This document shows positions 52,785 through 62,210 of a stretch of 64,000 bases of DNA, piece after piece. The first letter of the stretch is position 1. Every line of letters begins with the position of its first letter. A program made the position numbers and the translations under genes. Origin of the DNA: Verrucomicrobiota bacterium (lineage in GTDB: Bacteria > Verrucomicrobiota > Verrucomicrobiia > Verrucomicrobiales > Akkermansiaceae); assembly GCA_004293445.1 (NCBI GenBank), contig RDYP01000006.1, positions 1 to 64,000 on the forward strand. Direction: 5' to 3'. Below the pieces are notes generated by a model. The model worked only from the letters and a program-made list of their open reading frames with translations. It searched no databases and had not been told where the DNA came from.

Positions 52785-53474
52785 TTACTGGGCCTGGGCG
52801 GCGATGCCCTTGTCGAAGGCTTCCTTGACGGCGTCGTAAGGAGCCTTTCGGGCGGTTTGAAGGGCGCGGACGTAGGCGACGACGGCCCATCGATCGCGCA
52901 GGACGATGTTGTGCTTGTAGCCGCCCATGTTGCCCTTGCCGTTGGAGATCGTCGCGAAGAGTCGACCGTCGGGATAGACGGCGGGCAGCCAGCTGTCCTG
53001 GGTGAGATTGGCGATGCCGGGAACGCCATAGTTGCTGGTGATGCCGAGTCCGTCGCCGGATTGCCCGTGGCAGATCGCGCAGTTCACGTTGTAAACTTCT
53101 TCACCGCGCTTGAGGAAGGCACCGACGTTTTCCGCGGTGAGCTTGAGTTCGGCAGGCATGCCATTCGCGTAGTATCCGTCGAGACCGCCGGTGGCGTAGT
53201 AGCCACTGCCGCCACCGAATTCGAGCTCATGCACGCCACCGATCTCCTTGGCTCCTTCGGGATTGAAGCCCAAGGGCTGGGTGCCAGCGACCGGGAGGCG
53301 GGCGCCTTGGCCATCGGAGAAAAAGGTGTCGGGCTGCTGGGCCTTGAGCTTGTCCTGCTCATCCATGTCCGGGAACAAGCGGATGGGAGTGTTCGGGGAC
53401 TTCGCGCCACGCATCGGCATGAGGCCGATGAAGAGGGCGGCGATGATCGCGTAGGCGAGGAAGAAGTATTTCAC
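52785..53474 (-). CDS. actE: ACIII subunit ActE, mono-haem cytochrome c
   Basis: This 229-residue cytochrome begins with a hydrophobic anchor (KYFFLAYAIIAALFIGLMP) and has the haem motif CAICH at residue 132, followed by GQSGDGLGITSNYGVPG. The start is a GTG at 53474. No lipobox is present, unlike many ActE proteins, so the N-terminal helix probably serves as anchor. It would receive electrons from ActA and pass them on to the downstream cytochromes. Confidence 0.9.
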   Translation of the reverse strand: MKYFFLAYAIIAALFIGLMPMRGAKSPNTPIRLFPDMDEQDKLKAQQPDTFFSDGQGARLPVAGTQPLGFNPEGAKEIGGVHELEFGGGSGYYATGGLDGYYANGMPAELKLTAENVGAFLKRGEEVYNVNCAICHGQSGDGLGITSNYGVPGIANLTQDSWLPAVYPDGRLFATISNGKGNMGGYKHNIVLRDRWAVVAYVRALQTARKAPYDAVKEAFDKGIAAQAQ

Positions 53475-53526
53475 GGATCTGAAACTTGGAACTTGGACCT
53501 TTTGACTTGGAACCTCGGGCTAACCC

Positions 53527-54081
53527 TCAGTCCTCCTCTTCGACGAGTTCGATGCTCTTGCCGCCGATATCCTCAAGGAGGCGGCGGGTTCCTTCGGGAC
53601 TGAATTTCGGGTCGCGGGCTTCGATCGCGATGAAGAAGGCGTCGTCGGTCGCGCGGTGGAACTGGCGGCTGGCGAAGAGCGGGTGATTCAAGCGCGGGAG
53701 CTTCATCAAGCCGAGGAGGCCGAACAGCGTGGTGAAGCCCGAGAAGAGAATGGTCAGCTCGAACATGATCGGGAAGAAGGCCGGAATGGTGAAAAAGTTC
53801 GCGGGCTTCGACTGGACGACGGTTGGATAGATTTCGACCTGGGTGAAGTAGGCCAGGCTGAATCCAGTGATCAGGCCCAAGGTGCCGCCACAGAACACGA
53901 ACCATGGGAGGATCGAGCGCTTCATCCCCATCGCCCCATCGAGGCCGTGGACCGGATAAGGGCTGTGGCAGTCCCACTTGCTAAAGCCGGCATCGCGCAC
54001 TTTTTCGGCCGCCTTGAAAAGAGCGGAAGCGCTGGAAAACTCGGCGAGGTAGCCGTAAACGCGTTTGCGGGTGGTACTCAC
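53527..54081 (-). CDS. actD: ACIII subunit ActD (DUF3341)
   Basis: This 184-residue protein has two helices (LPWFVFCGGTLGLITGFSLAYFTQ and FPIMFELTILFSGFTTLFGLLGLM) joined by the conserved YPTVVQSKPANFFTIPAFFPIMFE region of DUF3341, and an N-terminal globular part with YGYLAEFSSASAL. The start is a GTG at 54081; the frame upstream of it is not plausible coding. ActD is a structural membrane subunit of ACIII. Confidence 0.92.
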   Translation of the reverse strand: MSTTRKRVYGYLAEFSSASALFKAAEKVRDAGFSKWDCHSPYPVHGLDGAMGMKRSILPWFVFCGGTLGLITGFSLAYFTQVEIYPTVVQSKPANFFTIPAFFPIMFELTILFSGFTTLFGLLGLMKLPRLNHPLFASRQFHRATDDAFFIAIEARDPKFSPEGTRRLLEDIGGKSIELVEEED

Positions 54082-54127
54082 GGTATGAAGTTCCAAGTGA
54101 AAGGTTCCAATTGCCAGAGGGTGGAGG

Positions 54128-55627
54128 TCAGGCCTTGGCGTCGGCGGAGCCCTCGGCATGGAGCTCGTGCTGATAGGCGGCGACGACCTCGGTGCCGTGG
54201 TCCGGGTGGTCGTGGTGATCGTCGTGGTGCGGATCGGACTCTTTCAGCGTCCATTTCACCTCGGCGATGTTGATGCAGGGAAGGAAGCGGAGGAAGAGAA
54301 GGAAGAGAGCGAGGAACATCCCGATCGTGCCGACAAAGAGCATGATCTCCACCCAGCTCGGGCTGTAAGTCTTCCAGTCGCCGGGAAGGAACATGCGGGC
54401 GAGAGTGCCGACGATGATGACGAAGCGCTCGAACCACATGCCAACGTTCACGCACATCGCGACGGCCAGCACGACCCAGAGATTCTCGCGACAGGCCTTG
54501 AACCAGAAAAATTGTGGGGAAAGGACGTTGCAGGACATCATCGCCACGTAGGCCCACCAGTAGGGACCGGTAATGCGGAACTTGAAGGCATCCATCTCAT
54601 ACTTCGCACCCGAGTAATAGGCGACGAAGAGCTCCATCAAGTAGGCGTAGCCGACGATGGTGCCGGTGAGCAGGATGATCTTCGCCATGTTGTCGATGTG
54701 CTTCATCGTGATCAGATCCTGCAAGCCGTAGAGCGCCCGGGCGGGGATCATGATGGTGAGCACCATCGCAAAGCCACCGAAGATGGCACCTGCGACGAAG
54801 TAGGGTGGGAAGATCGTGGTGTGCCAACCCGGGACGACCGAGGTGGCGAAGTCGAAGGACACGATCGAGTGGACCGAAAGCACCAGCGGGGTGGAAAGGG
54901 CGGCGAGGAGGAGGTAAGCCATCTCGTAGTGGCTCCACTGGCGGTTGCCGCCGCGCCAGCCGAGGGCAAAGATTCCGTAGAGCGCCTTGCGCAGGCCGGG
55001 CTTGCAGCGGTCGCGGATGGTGGCGAGGTCGGGAACCATGCCGAGATACCAGAAGATCAGCGAAATGGTGAAGTAGGTCGAAACGGCGAACACGTCCCAG
55101 AGAAGTGGCGACTTGAAGTTCTGCCAGATCGCGTTCGAGTTCGGGATCGGAGCAAGGAACCAGGCCATCCAGACGCGGCCAACGTGGAAGGCCGGGAAAA
55201 TGCCGGCGCACATCACCGCGAAAATGGTCATTGCCTCCGCGGCACGGTTGATCGAGGTCCGCCAGTTCTGCCGAGTCAGGAAAAGCACGGCGGAAATCAG
55301 GGTGCCGGCGTGGCCGATACCGATCCAGAACACGAAGTTGGTGATGTCCCAACCCCAGAAAACGCGGTTCGACATGCCCCAAACACCAACACCGGTGGAG
55401 ACCAAGTAGGTCAGGCCAAGGCCGACACCGATCATCGCGATCAGCGCGCAGGGAATGAAGAGGATCCACCAGAGGAGGGGCTGGCGGTTCTCAAGCACCC
55501 CGCAGATGCGCTCGGTGATCCAGTGATAGGAACGGCCGTTGAGGATGAGCTTCTCGCGCTCGAGGACCGGAAGTTTCGGTCCTTGGCGGGTCTGGCTCGG
55601 GGAATGGTCGTTGGCGGTGGATGCCAT
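54128..55627 (-). CDS. actC: ACIII subunit ActC, NrfD-family quinol-site membrane protein
   Basis: This 499-residue protein has about ten helices in the NrfD/PsrC pattern. [24 protein letters not shown] and [15 protein letters not shown] carry residues that line the quinol pocket in ACIII structures. A His/Asp-rich C-terminal tail ([12 protein letters not shown]) is unusual and may bind metal. It lies between actB and actD. Confidence 0.94.
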   Translation of the reverse strand: MASTANDHSPSQTRQGPKLPVLEREKLILNGRSYHWITERICGVLENRQPLLWWILFIPCALIAMIGVGLGLTYLVSTGVGVWGMSNRVFWGWDITNFVFWIGIGHAGTLISAVLFLTRQNWRTSINRAAEAMTIFAVMCAGIFPAFHVGRVWMAWFLAPIPNSNAIWQNFKSPLLWDVFAVSTYFTISLIFWYLGMVPDLATIRDRCKPGLRKALYGIFALGWRGGNRQWSHYEMAYLLLAALSTPLVLSVHSIVSFDFATSVVPGWHTTIFPPYFVAGAIFGGFAMVLTIMIPARALYGLQDLITMKHIDNMAKIILLTGTIVGYAYLMELFVAYYSGAKYEMDAFKFRITGPYWWAYVAMMSCNVLSPQFFWFKACRENLWVVLAVAMCVNVGMWFERFVIIVGTLARMFLPGDWKTYSPSWVEIMLFVGTIGMFLALFLLFLRFLPCINIAEVKWTLKESDPHHDDHHDHPDHGTEVVAAYQHELHAEGSADAKA

Positions 55628-55756
55628 GATGTTCTAATCGGAGAGGGTGGCGGGGAGAAGACGCAGGACCCGAAGGTCATCGGTGGAGAACGTTTGGAAG
55701 GGTCTCGGTCATCTTCTAATTCCAGTCGTGAATCTTGCGTCTTGAGGTCTCGCGTC

Positions 55757-58700
55757 TCAATGCATGTGAATCGTGGCTTTGCCGACCCACTTGGCGTCGG
55801 GCATCTTGTCGTTCGGATTCTTGACCCGGGCGAGGTAGCTGGTGCGGGGCTTGGTGCCGATGTAGTGCAGCAGGTCGTAGGATCGATCCGAACCCTTGGC
55901 GCGAACCATCGTCGACTTGTCACCATCGAGCAGATTGCCGAAAGTGATGGCATCGGCCGGGCAGGCTTCCTGACAGGCGACCTTCACCGAATCGACCGCG
56001 ATGCGGAGGGTGGCGGTGGTCACTTCGGAATCCGGTGAGGCCTTGCCGGCGAGCAGGGCCTCCTGCTTCTGGCCGCGCTTCTGGCGGATCTTGGCGTCTT
56101 TGAGACGCTGCACGCAGTAAGTGCACTTCTCCATCACGCCGCGCATGCGGACCGAAACGTTCGGATTGCGCTGGAGATGAGGCGCGGTGCCGACCTGCTT
56201 TTCGCCGAAGGGACCCTTGTAAAGGTTGTGGGCGACCAGCGGGTTGCGCTTGTTGTAATCGAAGAAATTGAATCGGCGGGTCTTGTAAGGGCAGTTGTTC
56301 GCGCAGTAGCGCGTGCCGATGCAGCGATTGTAAGCCATCGCATTGAGGCCGTCCTCGGTGTGGACCGTGGCATTGACCGGGCAGACGGTTTCACAGGGCG
56401 CACTTTCGCACTGGACGCAGGCGACCGGCTGGGGAACCAGGGCGGGATTGCCGGGGTCGAAGTCGTTGCCGCTTTCCACCGCGTAGTAGCGGTCCATGCG
56501 GATCCAGTGCATCTCGCGGCCCTTGGCGAGCTGCTCCTTGCCGACGATTGGGATGTTGTTTTCCGCTTGGCAGGCGACAAGGCAAGCGTTGCAACCCATG
56601 CACGAAGAGAGATCAATGGTCATCGCCCACTGGTGCAGCGGGTCGCTGAGGTGGGGCTTGCCGTCCTTGCCTTCGGGCTTGTAGAGCGAAATGTTCGGCG
56701 GCGCGTGGCCGTCATTGCCCTGGAGCTTCACATTGTGGAGCTGCTCCTCGAAGCCGCCCTTGTGATCACCGGAGTCAATGGTCGAAATTTCGCGGGCGAG
56801 CGCGCGGCCATACATCGCATGGTGCTCCTGAACAACGGCCATCGGGTAGCGGCGGCCGGTCTTTTTGACGCTCGCACCGGTCGCGAAATAAGCGGTCGTG
56901 CTGCTGCGCAGCGGATAAGCGTTGAAACCCGAGTTCACGCCGACCTGGCCGACGTGGGAAGCGGGAGCCTTGCCCTGCGCGTTGCGGCCGAACTTGTCCT
57001 CGGCATCGAAACCCTGCCCGTAACCAAGCGGGATGACGACGGTATTCTCGGCTTGGCCGAAAGAGATCATCGCAGGGAACTCGAGTTCGACGCCATTGAC
57101 GGCGACGGTGATGAGCGGGGCGCTGCGATGTTCGCCTTCGCCGTCTGGACCGGTCGCGCCGTTCCAGGTTTCGAGGGCCACGATCTCGTCGTAAATTCCG
57201 AGGTTCTTGGCGGTTTCCGGAGCGATCAATGCGGCATTGTCCCAGGACTGCTTGGTGACCGGATCGGGAGCTTCTTGCAGCCAGCCATTGTCGATCCAGC
57301 GGCCGTCGTAAACCGAGGCATCGGTGGCGAACACCACTTCCACTCCCTGAGCGGCCGGAGCAGCGGCGATCGGAGCGTTGGGAATCGCAACCTCAACGGT
57401 CTCGAACGATGTTCCCGCTTGGAAACCGTCGCGTAGCAGTTTGCTCCAAGCGTCACTGCCCTTGGCTGCGATCCCTTCAAAGGTCTTGCGGACCGCATCG
57501 TGGGCAGGCGAGGGCTTGCCTTCGGCTCCTTCACCCGTGACCAGCTTGCCATCATCGGACAAAAGAGCGGAAAGGATTTCCAACTCGCTGGCGCAATCGG
57601 CGTAGAGCGGCAGGATCATCGGCTGCACCACAGTGTAAACGCCACTCTCGCTGCGGGCGTCGGACCAGCTTTCGAGATAATGACTTACGGGCACGTGCCA
57701 CGTCGCCGCGTGAGCGGTGGCGTCGGTGCGGGAACCGAGGTGGATCACCGTCTTCGCCTTGGACAAGGCTGCCGGGAAAGCGAGGTCTGCCGGGGCGTCG
57801 TAGACCGGATTGGCAGGGGTCAACAAGAAAAGGGTATCCACCGCACCAGCTTCGAGGTCCGCCTTCAGCGCGGCGATGTCGCCGAGGCCTTGGGCTTCAC
57901 TGCGAACGTGGCGCAAAGGCTTGTCATCACCGATGTTGCCGAGCTTGGCATTGATCGCAAGAACGAGCGAATGAACGGATTCCGGCAAGCGGGATCCAGC
58001 GAGGACCATCGATTTGCCCGCGGACTGCAAAAGGTCATCCGCCATCACATTCACCCACTCGAGATGCTTCGCGTCGGCAAGCGGAGCGATCTGAGCAACC
58101 AAACCTTCGAGACCGATGCGGCGAGCGATCTGTGCCGCGATCACGAGCAACTGGCTTGGGGCGACGCGCAGACGATGATCGGCCATCCCGCCTGTCATCG
58201 AGAAAGCACTCTCGACCGCGTAGAGACGGTTCATGGCCTGGGGCTGGGCTTTTCCGGCGTAGGTCTTGCCCTCGGGCTTACGGCGATCGAAGAAAGGCGT
58301 CACTGGGCCCTGCGGATCCAACGATGCGAAATCGCAGTCGAGGGAGAGGATGCGGTCCGCCTTCGAAAAATCCGCGAGCTGGCGAACACCATCACCCAGC
58401 ACCTTGGCAGCACTGCTTTCGAGCGCCTCGTAGGCGTAGAACTTGGCGGAACCGAACTTGGCGGCGAGCTCCTTCGCGAGGCGCGTGCGGGTCGGCGAGA
58501 CGTCGCGACCAAAGACAAATCCCAGTTTGGCGGCCTTGTCCCCGGCAACGGCGGCAAGCACGGCCTCAAAATCGCCACGCTTCGCGGCCTGCCCCTGACG
58601 GAGCAGGGTCTTCGAGCGCGAGGGCGAGTAAAGATCGAGCACGGAGGCCTGCGCGAAGGCATCGGTGCCGGCGGCATCCGGGTGAAGCGTATTGGCAGCG

Positions 58701-59083
58701 AGCTTGGTCGGGCGGCCTTCGAAGGTCGTGACCACCAGCGGCGTCGCGCCGGTGGCGCGGGGCATGGTGGAGGCGTAGTAGGTGGCCTTGCCGGGAATCA
58801 CCCACTCGGGCGCTTTGTTGTAGGGAACGATCTTCGTCTCCGGGCGACGGCAGGCCGCCATGCCGAAACCGGCGAGAGCGGTCGACGCCCCCATCAGCTT
58901 CATGAACGAGCGCCGGGAAGTCTCCGCGTCCGCCTCGTCGGCCATTTCGGCCACGCCTTGCGGGAATTCGCGATCAAGCCAGCTGCGGAAAGCGGGGCTG
59001 TCCTCGAGTTGGCCGACGCCACGCCAAGAGACCGTAGTCTCGCCGGCGGGAACCTCGGGATGATGCCAGATGCGTTTGCTCAT
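55757..59083 (-). CDS. actB: ACIII subunit ActB, molybdopterin-like plus four-cluster Fe-S protein
   Basis: This 1,108-residue protein has a twin-arginine-like signal inside its N-terminal part (SRRSFMKLMG at residues 56-65). Residues about 90-780 resemble the molybdopterin oxidoreductase fold but in ACIII bind no cofactor. The last 280 residues form a ferredoxin-like Fe-S domain: CMGCNACLVAC near 828, CVQCESAPCETVC near 890, CIGTRYCANNCPYK near 920, and CTYCVQRLKD near 986 with CQEACPADAITF near 1036. The Fe-S clusters would take electrons from the quinol site in ActC to ActA. Confidence 0.95.
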   Translation of the reverse strand: MSKRIWHHPEVPAGETTVSWRGVGQLEDSPAFRSWLDREFPQGVAEMADEADAETSRRSFMKLMGASTALAGFGMAACRRPETKIVPYNKAPEWVIPGKATYYASTMPRATGATPLVVTTFEGRPTKLAANTLHPDAAGTDAFAQASVLDLYSPSRSKTLLRQGQAAKRGDFEAVLAAVAGDKAAKLGFVFGRDVSPTRTRLAKELAAKFGSAKFYAYEALESSAAKVLGDGVRQLADFSKADRILSLDCDFASLDPQGPVTPFFDRRKPEGKTYAGKAQPQAMNRLYAVESAFSMTGGMADHRLRVAPSQLLVIAAQIARRIGLEGLVAQIAPLADAKHLEWVNVMADDLLQSAGKSMVLAGSRLPESVHSLVLAINAKLGNIGDDKPLRHVRSEAQGLGDIAALKADLEAGAVDTLFLLTPANPVYDAPADLAFPAALSKAKTVIHLGSRTDATAHAATWHVPVSHYLESWSDARSESGVYTVVQPMILPLYADCASELEILSALLSDDGKLVTGEGAEGKPSPAHDAVRKTFEGIAAKGSDAWSKLLRDGFQAGTSFETVEVAIPNAPIAAAPAAQGVEVVFATDASVYDGRWIDNGWLQEAPDPVTKQSWDNAALIAPETAKNLGIYDEIVALETWNGATGPDGEGEHRSAPLITVAVNGVELEFPAMISFGQAENTVVIPLGYGQGFDAEDKFGRNAQGKAPASHVGQVGVNSGFNAYPLRSSTTAYFATGASVKKTGRRYPMAVVQEHHAMYGRALAREISTIDSGDHKGGFEEQLHNVKLQGNDGHAPPNISLYKPEGKDGKPHLSDPLHQWAMTIDLSSCMGCNACLVACQAENNIPIVGKEQLAKGREMHWIRMDRYYAVESGNDFDPGNPALVPQPVACVQCESAPCETVCPVNATVHTEDGLNAMAYNRCIGTRYCANNCPYKTRRFNFFDYNKRNPLVAHNLYKGPFGEKQVGTAPHLQRNPNVSVRMRGVMEKCTYCVQRLKDAKIRQKRGQKQEALLAGKASPDSEVTTATLRIAVDSVKVACQEACPADAITFGNLLDGDKSTMVRAKGSDRSYDLLHYIGTKPRTSYLARVKNPNDKMPDAKWVGKATIHMH

Positions 59084-59122
59084 GGGCGATAGGGCGCGAA
59101 AAATCGGAGAACGGGGCGAAAA

Positions 59123-59824
59123 TCAGTGGTGGCAGGTGGCGCAAGACTCCTTCGGAGCCACCTTCCAGTGCTCCTTCAGCTTGAGTCCGAGATCGACGGT
59201 GGTCTTGACCCCGGCGTCCTTGGAATACTTGGAAACGTCGGCGTCGCTGTAGTTGAGGTTGTAAACCTCCTCGAGCGGACGGAGGTGCTTCTCAGGCGCA
59301 CGGTGGCACTCGAGGCACCATCCCATCGACAAGCTGTTTTCCTGATGAACCACTTCCATCTGGTCCACTCGGCCGTGGCAGCTCTGGCAGGAAATCCCGC
59401 GATTCAAGTGCGCGGAATGATTGAAATACACGTAGTCGGGGGCCTTGTGGATGCGGACCCACTCGATCGGCTTGCCGAAGTCCGCATGCTTGAGGGTCGG
59501 ATCCATCCGATCCCGCAGCGGCTGGAGCTTGGGGCTCTCTTTCTGCACATGCTGGTGACAGTTCCAGCAGGTATTGTTGCCCGGAACGTTCGAGTGGCCG
59601 GAAACGTCGACGAAAGAATGGCAGTAGCGGCAGTCGAGACCGAGCTGATCCACGTGGATCTTGTGCGAAAACGGGATCGGCTGGGAGGGCTGATACCCCG
59701 CCGCAAGAGTCTTCGGCGTTGCGTAGTAGGTGAAGGCAAGAACTGCGCCACCGGCGACAGCCCCGGCGCAAATGGCGATCTTCAGGGGGAGGAAATTGGT
59801 CCAGCGCGGGAAGAGATTGGCCAT
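59123..59824 (-). CDS. actA: ACIII subunit ActA, pentahaem cytochrome c
   Basis: This 233-residue protein has one N-terminal helix (LPLKIAICAGAVAGGAVLAF) and five CXXCH motifs at residues 65, 86, 146, 170 and 228 (CRYCH, CWNCH, CQSCH, CLECH, CATCH), exactly as in ActA. PIPFSHKIH is the class III-like lead-in. The ATG at 59824 is chosen because the helix starts there; upstream codons are arginine-rich. It is the first gene of the cluster, with an inverted repeat about 42 bases upstream. Confidence 0.95.
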   Translation of the reverse strand: MANLFPRWTNFLPLKIAICAGAVAGGAVLAFTYYATPKTLAAGYQPSQPIPFSHKIHVDQLGLDCRYCHSFVDVSGHSNVPGNNTCWNCHQHVQKESPKLQPLRDRMDPTLKHADFGKPIEWVRIHKAPDYVYFNHSAHLNRGISCQSCHGRVDQMEVVHQENSLSMGWCLECHRAPEKHLRPLEEVYNLNYSDADVSKYSKDAGVKTTVDLGLKLKEHWKVAPKESCATCHH

Positions 59825-59865
59825 GACGGTGATGCGTCGGGATGCTCGGCGGAGAGAGAATTGGC

Positions 59866-59887
59866 GCTTGTGAAATTTTTCACAAGC
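59866..59887. promoter_or_regulatory. Perfect CRP/FNR-type palindrome upstream of actA
   Basis: The sequence is a perfect 10-base inverted repeat with a two-base centre (GCTTGTGAAA-TT-TTTCACAAGC). It contains TGTGA-N6-TCACA (59869-59884), the consensus of CRP-type regulators. It ends 42 bases before the actA ATG, so it could serve as an activator or repressor site for the whole ACIII-oxidase cluster. No good -10 element could be found next to it, and the regulator is not in this window. Confidence 0.6.
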
Positions 59888-60036
59888 TCTTTCGGATGGC
59901 CGTGGATGCTTCCCCCGGCGCGGACCGGGAGTTTGCAAACCGCCCTCGGACTGGCAACCGGAAAAACCACCGGAATCTCAAAAAATAACAATCCTCTCTT
60001 GCGTCGGCGAATTTTCGGGGGGGGGTGGACGACCAT

Positions 60037-62076
60037 CTAGCTCCTCTGCCCCCGCGCCGACCACTCGGCAACCGTTCTCAGGGGTGCTTGGCAAATCCGC
60101 CCGTCGCAGATGATCAAGTCTCCGGTGCCCGAGGATTTCTTCCACACCGCGCGGGGTAGCCACGATCGGTTCAGGGCCGATGCCAGGGAGGCCTCCAGTT
60201 CGCCACGGACCTCGATCTTTTCCACCCCCCGCTCAAACAGGTCCAGCGCTCCAAGCAGCACCGGCACTGCGAAGCCCTGCGTCTCCGCGACCCGCGCCCC
60301 CGCACGCAGCATCGACGCCGCCCGCTCCGAATAGACCGCTTCGTCCGCCAAGACCGCCAGCTTCAGCAAATTGTCCACCTCCACGTGATTGGCCGCCGGC
60401 TCCGCTCCGTCGTAGTCCTCTCGGATCACCAACAAGGCCTCTCCGCCAAGCGTCGCCCGGATCACATACCCTCCGCGACTCTCGTCCCAGTGGTCGCGAT
60501 CCAGCGCCGCTTGCAATTCCAGCGCCCACTCGAGCCAGCGCGAATCCTCATCGACCCCTTGCATTTCGATCAAAGCAGCGATCAAAAACGCATAATCCGA
60601 GGCAAACCCCGGCGCTTCACCACGCTTGCCCCGATAGCTCCGCCTAAGCCGCCGCCCGTCCCACAACTCGCGCCGGAGGAAATCCAAAGCCGACCTCGCC
60701 GCAAGACGCAAATCCTCCCTTCCCAGCACCCTCGCCCCACGGGCCAGCGCCGCCACCATCAGGCCGTTCCACGCGACGATGATCTTGTCATCCCGATGCG
60801 GCAAAGGCCGCCTTCCGCGCGCCTCTAAAAGAACCGCGCGCGCCTTTTCCAAGATTCCGACGACCTCCACAACCGGAACGTCGAAGCGCTCCGCCAAGGC
60901 CTCCGGACCCATCGCGGCGAACAGCGTGTTGCGTCCCTCCAGTTCACCGTGGGGATCGCTCTCCGGACGCGCATTGCCCGCCTCCTCCACCCCGTATGCC
61001 GCACAAAAGATCGCCGCCGTCCGCGGATCCAACAGGCGATAAATCTCTTCCGCCCGCCAGGTCCAAAAAGCCCCTTCTTTTTTCTCTCCACCCGGCTCCT
61101 CCGCACTGTCCGCGTCCTCCGCCGCATGGAAGGCACCACCCGCATCTCGCAAATCGCGCAGCACATAGCTGAGAATGCCCTCTGCCACCTCGCGATCCCG
61201 ATCATCCCCCGCCGCCTGCCACGCCTCGAGATACAGCAAAGCCAACTGCGCCTGATCGTAAAGCATCTCCTCGTAATGCGGCACATGCCAGTAACGATCC
61301 ACCGAGTAGCGATGGAATCCACCACCCAACTGGTCCCGCATTCCACCCGCCGCCATCGCGCGCAAAGTGCGCGATACCATCTGCAAGCATGCCTCGCCTT
61401 CCTCCCCGCCGAATCGATCCACCAACTGCAAAAGCAAGCGCGGCACCACCGGACGCGGAAATTTCGGAGCCCCTCCCCAGCCGCCCAGCTCCGGATCGAA
61501 CATCGATTCACAACGATCGATGAAGTCCCCAAACACCCTCTTGTCCGGCAGCCCCAACGAATCCGCCACGACGGCGGCTTCCTGCCGCAAATGCGCCATC
61601 ATCTTCACCGCGCTCCCTTCCATCCGCGCCCGATCCTCCCCCCACAGCCGCCCGATCTCCGCGCACAGCTTCGGAAACCCCATTCGCCCGTAGCGATCCT
61701 CCGGCGGAAAATACGTCCCACCCACCACCGGCCTACCTTCCGGCGTCAGCCACACGCTCATCGGCCAGCCGCCCTGACCCGTCGTCGCCTGCACAAATGC
61801 CATGTAGGTGGCATCGATGTCCGGACGCTCTTCGCGGTCCACCTTCACGCAGATGAAATGCTCGTTCATCACCGCCGCGATCGCCTCGTTCTCGAAGCTC
61901 TCCCGCTCCATCACATGACACCAGTGGCAGGTCGAATAACCTACCGATAGAAACACCAGCTTGTCCTCCGCCCTCGCCACCGCGAAGGCCTCGTCGCTCC
62001 ACGGCCGCCACTCGACCGGGTTGTGCGCGTGCTGCAAAAGATAAGGCGAGGTTTCTTCGGCGAGGGCGTTCGGCAT
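60037..62076 (-). CDS. Thioredoxin-fold DUF255 (YyaL/SPATA20-like) protein
   Basis: This 679-residue protein has the family start [19 protein letters not shown], the redox motif [10 protein letters not shown] at residues 48-57 and GTYFPPEDR, followed by an (alpha/alpha)6-barrel like those of N-acyl-glucosamine epimerases ([21 protein letters not shown]). The substrate is unknown; family members are widespread, including the human SPATA20. It has no signal peptide, so a cytoplasmic role is likely. It ends about 210 bases before actA. Confidence 0.92.
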   Translation of the reverse strand: MPNALAEETSPYLLQHAHNPVEWRPWSDEAFAVARAEDKLVFLSVGYSTCHWCHVMERESFENEAIAAVMNEHFICVKVDREERPDIDATYMAFVQATTGQGGWPMSVWLTPEGRPVVGGTYFPPEDRYGRMGFPKLCAEIGRLWGEDRARMEGSAVKMMAHLRQEAAVVADSLGLPDKRVFGDFIDRCESMFDPELGGWGGAPKFPRPVVPRLLLQLVDRFGGEEGEACLQMVSRTLRAMAAGGMRDQLGGGFHRYSVDRYWHVPHYEEMLYDQAQLALLYLEAWQAAGDDRDREVAEGILSYVLRDLRDAGGAFHAAEDADSAEEPGGEKKEGAFWTWRAEEIYRLLDPRTAAIFCAAYGVEEAGNARPESDPHGELEGRNTLFAAMGPEALAERFDVPVVEVVGILEKARAVLLEARGRRPLPHRDDKIIVAWNGLMVAALARGARVLGREDLRLAARSALDFLRRELWDGRRLRRSYRGKRGEAPGFASDYAFLIAALIEMQGVDEDSRWLEWALELQAALDRDHWDESRGGYVIRATLGGEALLVIREDYDGAEPAANHVEVDNLLKLAVLADEAVYSERAASMLRAGARVAETQGFAVPVLLGALDLFERGVEKIEVRGELEASLASALNRSWLPRAVWKKSSGTGDLIICDGRICQAPLRTVAEWSARGQRS

Positions 62077-62210
62077 GGGTCGGGGTGCTCAAGGAGTGCG
62101 GCAGGCACGACTCAACAGCCCGCCGCTGGCGACCCGATAGCCCGAAGGCTCTCCCGACGCGAGGATCTTCCCGACCCTCTTCCGCAAAACGGAACACCCG
62201 CCCGGTCCGC

